A DNA stretch of 64,000 bases from assembly GCA_026224775.1 (NCBI GenBank), contig JAMFRP010000040.1, positions 1 to 64,000 on the forward strand, written 5' to 3'. Below, piece after piece: positions 9,618 through 17,310 of the stretch (position 1 is its first letter; each line of letters begins with the position of its first letter). A program made the translations under genes and the position numbers. This DNA comes from Bacteroidota bacterium. GTDB lineage: Bacteria > Bacteroidota > Bacteroidia > Sphingobacteriales > Sphingobacteriaceae. The notes below the pieces were generated by a model that did not search any database, was not told the DNA's origin, and worked only from the letters and a program-made list of their open reading frames with translations.

Positions 9618-10895
9618 ATGTTGGAAAAAAGCTTCGGATTACTTTTTTTTCTTAAAAAGTCCCAAAATCAAAATGATGACAGATATATCTATCTAAAGAT
9701 CACTGCAGACGGCAAATCGAAAGAGTTGTCTACCAAACGCAAATGGGAATCATGCAAGTGGAACGCAAATAAGGGAAGAGCTTATGGCAATAGCGAATCA
9801 GTAAAGGAATTAAACAATTTCATTGACGAATTTGAGCGTACTGTTTACCAGGCCAAACGATTTTTAATGGAATCAAATAAAGAGATTACAGCGCAGGCCG
9901 TAAAAGACGTATTGACCGGCAATTATGAAAAGAAAAGAATGATTCTCGAAATCTTCAGGCATCACAATGACCAAATGAAAGAGCTGGAAGGCATTGATTA
10001 TGCGCGTGGCACAATCGGGAGGTATGAGATTTCCTACGGGCATACAAAAGCATTTATGAAATGGATGTACGGAACCGATGAAGATAAAGATATAAGAGAA
10101 TTAGATCACGAGTTTATATCGCAATATTCATTTTGGCTTAAAACTGTCAGAAAGTGCAATCATAATTCAACCGTAAAATATCTGGCAAATTTCAAAAAGA
10201 TTGTATTGATCTGTGTCAAAAACAGGTGGCTGCCTGCAGACCCATTCTCGAATTTCAAAATGACTAAGAAAACGGTTGAAAGAACAGCGTTGTCAGAATT
10301 GGAGATGCGAAAACTGGAGCTGAAAAAATTCGAAACTGAAAGACTGGAGATAGTAAGAGATATTTTTGTTTTTAGTTGTTATACCGGACTTGCCTATATA
10401 GATGTTCAAAAATTAAAGAGATCAGATGTTAGATATGGTGCAGATAAAAAGCTTTGGTTATTCGTTGTTAGGCAAAAAACGAGCACACCCTCACGAATAC
10501 CGCTACTTATACCGGCACAAAAGATTCTTATGAAATATAGGGACAATCCTAAATGTTCAAATACAGGAATGGCTCTGCCTGTTTTAACTAATCAATGCAT
10601 GAATTCATATCTGAAAGAGATTGCGGGTTGTTGTGGGATTAAGTCAGAACTTACATTTCATATCGCGAGGCACACTTTTGCTACTACGGTAACATTGAAT
10701 AATGGGGTACCGATTGAGTCGGTTTCTAAAATGCTTGGCCATACCGATATTAAGCAGACCCAGCATTATGCGAAAATGCAAGATTATAAGGTGAGCAAGG
10801 ATATGCTCTTGTTGGAAGAGAATTTGCTGGACAAGGTTATTGTGGAGATTGATATGGATGCCGAGATAGAGGTGCCATATTTAAGCAGCTACTGA
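9618..10895 (+). CDS. Tyrosine recombinase / site-specific integrase (Bacteroidota type with N-terminal arm-binding and SAM-like domain)
   Basis: 425 aa; FHIARHTFATTVTLNNGVPIESVSKMLGHTDIKQTQHYAKM (R..H-x-x-R, HxxR, GH, Y). Confidence 0.95.
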   Translation: MLEKSFGLLFFLKKSQNQNDDRYIYLKITADGKSKELSTKRKWESCKWNANKGRAYGNSESVKELNNFIDEFERTVYQAKRFLMESNKEITAQAVKDVLTGNYEKKRMILEIFRHHNDQMKELEGIDYARGTIGRYEISYGHTKAFMKWMYGTDEDKDIRELDHEFISQYSFWLKTVRKCNHNSTVKYLANFKKIVLICVKNRWLPADPFSNFKMTKKTVERTALSELEMRKLELKKFETERLEIVRDIFVFSCYTGLAYIDVQKLKRSDVRYGADKKLWLFVVRQKTSTPSRIPLLIPAQKILMKYRDNPKCSNTGMALPVLTNQCMNSYLKEIAGCCGIKSELTFHIARHTFATTVTLNNGVPIESVSKMLGHTDIKQTQHYAKMQDYKVSKDMLLLEENLLDKVIVEIDMDAEIEVPYLSSY

Positions 10896-10904
10896 GATTT
10901 AGCC

Positions 10905-11192
10905 TCATACTATAACCCTGATAGTAGTGCCTTGGTAGGAGTCATAGGTAGGATGATATTTAATATACTGAAGTTCTTTAAGATGGGTTATGCACCTATG
11001 ATAAGTTGTTATGCTGCCAAAATGTGCCCCGGTCATTAATTGCTTCCTCGATACTTTTATCTGGTCAGCATAATCGTTTTTTTGCCAAAGCAATAATATG
11101 TATATGAATAAGCTGATGTGCCAGACGTTTACACGCGGGTCATCAGCTATTTTCTTATATAAAAGTAATAGAGGTGAAATTTCAGTTTTCAT
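10905..11192 (-). CDS. Small helix-turn-helix-type protein of mobile elements
   Basis: 95 aa; wHTH-like IKVSRKQLMTGAHFGSITTYHRCITHLKELQYI; adjacent to excisionase-like gene. Confidence 0.6.
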   Translation of the reverse strand: MKTEISPLLLLYKKIADDPRVNVWHISLFIYILLLWQKNDYADQIKVSRKQLMTGAHFGSITTYHRCITHLKELQYIKYHPTYDSYQGTTIRVIV

Positions 11193-11195
11193 GGT

Positions 11196-11456
11196 TTAAG
11201 GTTTGCCACTGACCATATTTTCAATATCAGTTAGTTTATAAAAATGGATGCCGCCCACTTTCTTAGATTTCAGTTTTCCAGAAATCCTCAAATTTTGGAT
11301 GGTTCCCGTTGAGATTTTGAGCATCTTTCGAACATCAGCACACCTAAGCCATTCTTTAGATTCACTTTTACTATTGGTTATTAAAAGTCTGATGTCATTT
11401 AATAATGTAAGTCGAAATGCCTCGAGATCCTCTTTTGTAATAATTTCAATTGCCAT
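11196..11456 (-). CDS. Helix-turn-helix (excisionase/MerR-like) DNA-binding protein
   Basis: 86 aa; WLRCADVRKMLKISTGTIQNLRISGKLKSKKVGGIHFYKLTDIENM. Confidence 0.8.
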   Translation of the reverse strand: MAIEIITKEDLEAFRLTLLNDIRLLITNSKSESKEWLRCADVRKMLKISTGTIQNLRISGKLKSKKVGGIHFYKLTDIENMVSGKP

Positions 11457-11570
11457 GATTATTTTGTGTTTAAAAAAGGCATGCGATTTTGTGCATGCCT
11501 TGATATTTTACTTCTTATTCAAAGGCCGCAAGCAAAGCATATATCACGAATTGCCGGGCAATGATCAGAC

Positions 11571-12044
11571 TCAAATGCTTGCCTTCTGGAAATGATTGCG
11601 CCATATTTCAATATTGATTTCAATGCCTTCGTTAAGCTGTTGGAATACTTTGAGCATCGTGTGCGCATCGACGCCGATGATCCTGATGCGGTCGGCGGGT
11701 GGCCCCTGCAATCCGCAATCGATATGCAAAATATGCAGCCAATGAAGCAGGAAATTGTGATTAGGACGAACTTCCATGCCTTTTAATTGCCAGAGCGGGC
11801 GGCAGGCGACTGTTTTAAAAATGACGCCCCGGCTAACGATCAGCATGTCATGAGTAAATAGATACTGCACAGACGTGAGTGTGATCATCCGCCACATTAA
11901 AAGCGCAGATGACGCCAGATAAGCCATGAACCATAGCAAATTAAGTCCCGACGCCAAGTAGCCAGCGGCTATGGTTAGCAACAGGTAAGGCATCAACTGT
12001 ACATAAATGTATTTGATGGAATGCGGAAATGATATGAGTGTCAT
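11571..12044 (-). CDS. Hypothetical membrane protein with bacterial PH-like domain
   Basis: 157 aa; two TM segments followed by a PH-like region; overlaps the next gene by 4 nt. Confidence 0.5.
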   Translation of the reverse strand: MTLISFPHSIKYIYVQLMPYLLLTIAAGYLASGLNLLWFMAYLASSALLMWRMITLTSVQYLFTHDMLIVSRGVIFKTVACRPLWQLKGMEVRPNHNFLLHWLHILHIDCGLQGPPADRIRIIGVDAHTMLKVFQQLNEGIEINIEIWRNHFQKASI

Positions 12045-12616
12045 AAGTTTTGATATTTTAATTGTTCAAGAAATGTGTTAAAACCCCGGGCTTTAATGGT
12101 GCGGATACCTGACCGGACACCGCAGGCAGTTTCAAAGGTGTTTAGGGATAATCGTTCAGCTTCAAACTGGTGTCCGTTGATCTCAAAAGATTCATCGCCA
12201 TGATAAAACAGGGAAGCATCTTTGTTTCTGAGCAACAATGAAACTTTAATGTCGGTTAGCCTACCAAGAATATCGTTTCCGAAAAGCATGCTTATCTTCC
12301 TTCCTGTTAAACTAAAGCCCGTCAGATAATTGCCGATAGCGATAAACCTGAGTTGTTTAAAATCCGGGTAAGCATGGTGATGAACACTTAGAAAAGCGAG
12401 GGCTTCCATCGCGGAATAGCTGATAAAAAGTAATGGGCCATCCCCAGCCATCCAGTTTACGACCGTTGACGGGACGAAATGGTAAAGGCCGTTAAAATGC
12501 TCTGCTTCGTCGCCAAAAGGGAAACAAATACTGCCATCCGGGAGGACATGATAATAGGGTTCAAAAAAAAGCCGGACGTTCCTCGGAACGCCCAGCTTAT
12601 TAAATATAATGGCCAT
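12041..12616 (-). CDS. Hypothetical protein, weakly Toprim-like (mobile-element cargo)
   Basis: 191 aa; LLFISYSAMEALAFL ... FIAIGN pattern; translationally coupled to neighbours. Confidence 0.45.
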   Translation of the reverse strand: MAIIFNKLGVPRNVRLFFEPYYHVLPDGSICFPFGDEAEHFNGLYHFVPSTVVNWMAGDGPLLFISYSAMEALAFLSVHHHAYPDFKQLRFIAIGNYLTGFSLTGRKISMLFGNDILGRLTDIKVSLLLRNKDASLFYHGDESFEINGHQFEAERLSLNTFETACGVRSGIRTIKARGFNTFLEQLKYQNL

Positions 12617-13410
12617 CAGCGTGAAGTGCGTCGTCTATTTTGACGTGAGTCTTCTTCACCGGAAAGATCGAGTTTAGGCGCTGGCTCATTGTCCTGTTGC
12701 TTTTTCATTTCCTTTACGGCATCTTTAAATCCCTGGCTTTGTTCCGCTGAAGCGGCATCATGTTTCTGTCCAAGCAGTGCTTTGATACCATGGAATAACA
12801 AGTATGAAATACCACCGTCAAATATGATCGAGGCAATCAGCGCGCGCCGGTTGGCACGTATCCCTTCTGGGGTTGTAGCTGTGTACTTAATTTTAGTCCC
12901 ATCGGGTATTTCTAGTTCTTCGCCCCGTTTAAACTTTGCCTTCTGTTCGGCCGTAAGGGGCTGTCCGTTTATTTCATCCGGCGCCTGGAGTTTTTCCTCG
13001 TCAGTTTCCAAAAACTGATTGGTTTCAGGATCGAATTCAATCAATACCCGTTTCTTCTGACCGTTACCATCGACAATATCCTTTTCAAGGCTTATTTCGT
13101 CACCTGTTTCCAATGCCCAGGTTTCGGCTTCCGTTAGGTAGGCCGGTGCTATGCTGCGCAGGTAGGTCGGATGTATCAGTAATTCCGGTTTACCGTCTGC
13201 ACCGGTGACAAGCGAAAGCTTTGCATTTAAAGACGCGATCTTTATGCCAGCGAATTCAAGGTTCTCAAGTCGGATGAGCTGCGTGCGGCGACCGGATAAT
13301 AGGGCTTTGAGATCGGCTTCTTCTAACAGTACACGGCCGTCCGATACCAGTCCGACAGAACCCAGGTCGTGCAAAGGAAGGTCGGCTTCATCAAAAATTG
13401 CTGTATTCAT
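12616..13410 (-). CDS. DUF3945/DUF4099-like protein of Bacteroidota conjugative elements
   Basis: 264 aa; INGQPLTAEQKAKFKRGEELEIPDGTKIKYTATTPEGIRANRRALIASIIFDGGISYLLFHGIKAL. Confidence 0.55.
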   Translation of the reverse strand: MNTAIFDEADLPLHDLGSVGLVSDGRVLLEEADLKALLSGRRTQLIRLENLEFAGIKIASLNAKLSLVTGADGKPELLIHPTYLRSIAPAYLTEAETWALETGDEISLEKDIVDGNGQKKRVLIEFDPETNQFLETDEEKLQAPDEINGQPLTAEQKAKFKRGEELEIPDGTKIKYTATTPEGIRANRRALIASIIFDGGISYLLFHGIKALLGQKHDAASAEQSQGFKDAVKEMKKQQDNEPAPKLDLSGEEDSRQNRRRTSR

Positions 13411-13973
13411 CGTTTCCTTCCTGATTTTTGATTTTCACCTTCTTCCTGGTGCAGATCAAGCACCGGAGTTTCATCGGCTTCCTGATTAAAACTAATCACG
13501 TTGTCTTCTTCATGCTCTATTTCATCGGCATGTTCATACTCCATGGTGTTATCAATTTCTTCCTCGGGATCAAAATCTCTTTCGGTCATCTCCGGTGTAA
13601 CCGTACGCTGCTGTTTAAGCGCTTCGGTTTTAGCATTCAGTAGTGAGGCATAAATGCCATCACCTGGTGTCGCCTTAAAGCGGTTACCGGTTGACTTGTC
13701 CATGATCTGCAAATCCCTGCCGCGCAATTTGCCCATGACTTCGTACTGCTTTTCATTATAATCGATCACATCGCCTACGATCAGCGTACGTTCTTGCCTG
13801 GCCGCCTGGCGTTGTTCAGGGGAATTGATCAGCCCATGCAAATAATCAGTTGTATATTGTGCATCATTGGCAGCAAGTTCCAATTCATCCGGTGCGGCGT
13901 CTGCGGTAAGATATACATCCTCAAAGTTCATTTGTGGTGCCAACTGAGCCGGTACTCCAATCTCATTACCCAT
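13407..13973 (-). CDS. Hypothetical mobile-element protein, possibly the truncated C-terminal remnant of a larger protein (internal ATG used here; ORF track extends to 14183)
   Basis: MGNEIGVPAQLAPQMNFEDVY...; upstream in-frame region beyond ~14010 is antisense to the XRE HTH gene. Confidence 0.45.
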   Translation of the reverse strand: MGNEIGVPAQLAPQMNFEDVYLTADAAPDELELAANDAQYTTDYLHGLINSPEQRQAARQERTLIVGDVIDYNEKQYEVMGKLRGRDLQIMDKSTGNRFKATPGDGIYASLLNAKTEALKQQRTVTPEMTERDFDPEEEIDNTMEYEHADEIEHEEDNVISFNQEADETPVLDLHQEEGENQKSGRKR

Positions 13974-14018
13974 AAATAATGCGGCAAGTGCGGGACGGGC
14001 CTGTGCAGCGGTCGATAC

Positions 14019-14378
14019 ATAAGTAAAGAAGATCAGGAAATCTTTTACAAAAAGCTGGGCGAATCGATCCGGGCGGCGCGCAAAAAGTCTAATTTCACAC
14101 AGGACGACCTTGCCGATCACCTGGGGCTGACGCGCGTGTCTATCGTCAATTTCGAACAAGGTACCCAAAAGGTCCAGCTGCATAATCTACTGGAATTGAC
14201 AAGCTTATTAAACATTCAGGCCGGGGATCTGTTAACCCCTTTATATGCCATAGTCAAGGTAGACCAGCCCGGCAAGGCCGAACGGTCGATCCCTAACGAG
14301 GTCAAACAGCTTACCGACCAGGAAGAGGGTACCGAGATATTGAAAGACTTCATAAAATACTCAAAATATAAAAAATAA
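14019..14378 (+). CDS. XRE-family HTH transcriptional regulator (5' end uncertain; ORF track starts at internal GTG 14136)
   Basis: Upstream in-frame translation (I/M)SKEDQEIFYKKLGESIRAARKKSNFTQDDLADHLGLTRVSIVNFEQGTQKVQLHNLLELTSLLN is a complete HTH; no ATG/GTG/TTG start is seen in frame before 14136. Confidence 0.7.
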   Translation: MSKEDQEIFYKKLGESIRAARKKSNFTQDDLADHLGLTRVSIVNFEQGTQKVQLHNLLELTSLLNIQAGDLLTPLYAIVKVDQPGKAERSIPNEVKQLTDQEEGTEILKDFIKYSKYKK

Positions 14379-14393
14379 GGAGACCAATTATTT

Positions 14394-14951
14394 ATGCCAT
14401 TAACCAGTTCATTCTATTCAAAGATCGAACAGCAGGTTGCGGAACTTCTTAAGGCTGTTAACATCTTACAGGCCCCGGTGCCCGTGGATCAGATCGCCCG
14501 CTTCTGCGGGGCGGTCGTTCTCCCTTACGAACTCGGTAACGAAGTGTCCGGCGTGCTCGTATACGAGGAAAGCCGCGGCACGATCGGCTACAATGCATCA
14601 CATTCCACTAAGCGTCAACGCTTTACGATTGGGCATGAACTCGCGCACCTACTGCTTCACGTCAACAAACACAAATCAAAGGACCTTTTCGTAGACAAGG
14701 ATTTTATCGTTAAATGGCGGTATAATAAGATCTATTCCCAAAAGGAATTCGAGCATGAGCAGGAAGCTAACGCCTTCGCCGCGGCCTTGCTGATGCCTAA
14801 GGAATTCCTGATCAAGGAGATGCAGAAGGAAAAATATGCGGAAATGACCGAGATCAAGCTGATCGAAGAATTGGCCAAGGTGTTCCAGGTGAGCATACAG
14901 GCGATGACCTACCGCTTTGCCGACCTAAACAAATTTGCTTACGCTACCTAA
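14394..14951 (+). CDS. ImmA/IrrE family metallo-endopeptidase
   Basis: 185 aa; RFTIGHELAHLLLH (HExxH) and EHEQEANAFAAALLMPKEFL. Confidence 0.92.
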   Translation: MPLTSSFYSKIEQQVAELLKAVNILQAPVPVDQIARFCGAVVLPYELGNEVSGVLVYEESRGTIGYNASHSTKRQRFTIGHELAHLLLHVNKHKSKDLFVDKDFIVKWRYNKIYSQKEFEHEQEANAFAAALLMPKEFLIKEMQKEKYAEMTEIKLIEELAKVFQVSIQAMTYRFADLNKFAYAT

Positions 14952-15043
14952 CGTTGCCTTTTGAAGAGACCTTGACCTTATAAAAGATTTGTATTTCCGG
15001 CGGTAACTGAAAATGAGTAATTTTAACTTTTCCACCTGTCATT

Positions 15044-15496
15044 ATGAAAGTTATCGCCTTTACCTTCACGACCTCTGCTATATATGTCTGCGGACTGAGC
15101 GGCACCAAGAATGAGCCTGAACTTGTATTCAAGCACAAGCTGAGCATACCCGTTTATTCGACACCGGAGACCGTCGAGTGGTTCGAAACGGAATTCAAAC
15201 TGATCATGAACCGTGAGAAGCCTGACCTGGCGACGTACAGGCTGACGATGACCAATGTCAATCACAATTACATCGGCAAAGTGTATTATGCACAGGCGAT
15301 CCTGAACCTCATTTGCGCAAAGGACAACATCACAGTGGAACATACCTCACCTACCTCAGTGGTCGCCAGTAAGTTCGGGCTGCCTAAAAACGCCGACCTA
15401 CAGGCTTATATTGATGATCGATTGGGCTCGCCGGGCAATCCCTGGGACGTAAAAATGAAAGACACGGCCTTAATGGCCTTAAATCGTTTGCCATGA
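15044..15496 (+). CDS. Small protein with possible RNase H/RuvC-like fold
   Basis: 150 aa; MKVIAFTFTTSAIYVCGLSGT beta-hairpin start and C-terminal WDVKMKDTALMAL resembling the RuvC/RNase H terminal DAxxxAL motif; overlaps kinase start by 4 nt. Confidence 0.5.
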   Translation: MKVIAFTFTTSAIYVCGLSGTKNEPELVFKHKLSIPVYSTPETVEWFETEFKLIMNREKPDLATYRLTMTNVNHNYIGKVYYAQAILNLICAKDNITVEHTSPTSVVASKFGLPKNADLQAYIDDRLGSPGNPWDVKMKDTALMALNRLP

Positions 15497-16521
15497 TCAG
15501 CAAGATCGGCAAATTCAAGGTCATCGGTCCTTTAGGCAAGGGTAACTACGGGTTTGTGTTCCATGTGTATGATCCGCTGCTCGATGTAGAAAGGGCCTTG
15601 AAGGTCATCCAGCTGCCCGATGATTCCAATGCACAGCAATTCATTGAAGCATTTGACGAGGCGAAGATCCTGGAGCTGTGCCGCCACTCGCATATCGTCG
15701 AAATCAAGGAAGTGGATGTGTTTGATTTCAAAGGGAAGGAATTACCCTGCATTACTACGGAATATCTGAAGAACGGTAGCGCCCAGGGTTTACTCGAACG
15801 TGATTTCGTTTCCGTTCAACAGGCATGCAAATGTATCGTGGACGTGCTGTTCGGTCTCGAACATGCCCATGGTCAGCGCATCCTGCACCGGGATATCAAG
15901 CCGGGCAATATCCTTTTCACGGATAACTGGAAGGCAAAGCTGTCTGATTTCGGTCTCGCTTACGGACTGGATGGCCAGGAATTTAATTTCGAGGGATATA
16001 ACTCGCATATCCCTCCGGAGGTATTGGCTAATGAGGATCAGGATGAGATTAGCGACATTTATTCATTGGGGGTTACGCTTTTCCGGCTGGTCAACAATCA
16101 TACTACTTTGGATATCCCTTTCATCAACCGGGCCCAGCTCCTGAAAGCGGTCACTAAAGAAAAATTCCCGCAGCGACTATATGCTGCACATATCCCGGAT
16201 GCGGTTATCCGCATCGTCAATAAAGCGATGAAACCTGACCGTTCAAAAAGGTTCACTTCGTGTCTTACCTTCCGGCAGGCCATTCAAAAGATCAGGTTTG
16301 GGATCGACTGGCGCCCGCGTGACGAAAATAACTGGGAGGGCGTGTGGAACGGGACTCCTTTTTCGGTACACCTGATCGCCTCCAAAAGGAGTGGTTACGC
16401 TATAGAATTCAAGAAAAATGGGCGTAAGGTGCAGGAACACTGTAGCAGCGGGATACTCGACGAAGCTAAAGCCTACCAGGAATTATATGACCTGATGAGT
16501 CGGACAACGCTTCAATTTTAG
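15493..16521 (+). CDS. Serine/threonine protein kinase (Hanks type)
   Basis: 342 aa; GKGNYGFVFHVYD, ALKVI, HRDIKPGNILFTDNWKAKLSDFGLA, DIYSLGVTLFRLV. Confidence 0.93.
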   Translation: MISKIGKFKVIGPLGKGNYGFVFHVYDPLLDVERALKVIQLPDDSNAQQFIEAFDEAKILELCRHSHIVEIKEVDVFDFKGKELPCITTEYLKNGSAQGLLERDFVSVQQACKCIVDVLFGLEHAHGQRILHRDIKPGNILFTDNWKAKLSDFGLAYGLDGQEFNFEGYNSHIPPEVLANEDQDEISDIYSLGVTLFRLVNNHTTLDIPFINRAQLLKAVTKEKFPQRLYAAHIPDAVIRIVNKAMKPDRSKRFTSCLTFRQAIQKIRFGIDWRPRDENNWEGVWNGTPFSVHLIASKRSGYAIEFKKNGRKVQEHCSSGILDEAKAYQELYDLMSRTTLQF

Positions 16522-16799
16522 TTTATCGATAGTTGTGTTTAATTCTTCCACTAAAATTTTTACATTTTTGGACATCGGTAACTAAAACTTAATGAGAATT
16601 AGGAATTTTCCTTTCCAATGGCGGATGATCAACCGCATACTTTGAAGCGATTGAGTACAAGTAACGGTATTTTGTAATTGGGGCTGACAGTTGTGGCTAG
16701 CCGCAAGCATATATTACCCTTTTTATATGTTAACGGGGCCTAAATATCTTAACGCCGTTTTATATATCCTCGGAGTTTACGTTTTCCATTGACTGCAAA

Positions 16800-17310
16800 G
16801 ATCTGCACTGGTCGTTGTTTATACGGATCGCAAAACAGAGATCTTATGTAAAAATAAATCTATTCTCAAGCAACCTTGGAACGCGAAGAGTCTGGAGGAC
16901 AAGCTTTGGCATGTTGACGGAAACAATATCGCCATCATCGACGATATTGACGCGCTCGAATTGGGTTACCAACTTTATTATAGCTGTGACTGTGACTTGC
17001 ATGGCTTACACATTTATTTGCGGATCAAAGCGAAACTGCAGCATCGCTGTGCAGATCTGCTGTTGCTATCCCTGCACCGCCCCACCGTTATTTGCCCTCG
17101 AATTCTTTTAAACCTAAAAGCCGCTGGGATTATAGCAAAGCTTTTTCGGGACTTGATCAAAGTAAGTTCAGCGTGGCCGAAACCGCGATGATCCAGGAAC
17201 TCATCACAAATGACCAGTGGATCGAAGAAGAATCGAATGTACTGAAGAAATTGTTTCGTTATAATGCCCTTAATCAAACGTTGCCTTTGCGGAAATATCC
17301 ATCACATTGA
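16800..17310 (+). pseudogene. Possible frameshifted gene remnant between kinase and helicase operon
   Basis: Coding-like segments in different frames: ALVVVYTDRKTEILCKNKSILKQPWNAKSLEDKLWHVDGNNIAIIDDIDALELGYQLYYSCDCDLHGLHIYL and SNSFKPKSRWDYSKAFSGLDQSKFSVAETAMIQELITNDQWIEEESNVLKKLF. Confidence 0.35.

Noticed and set aside
14437-16440. Numerous antisense or overlapping ORFs from the six-frame track (e.g. 14437-14694, 15546-15752, 15800-16144, 16243-16440)
   Set aside because: Fully contained in strongly supported coding genes with no protein-like features.
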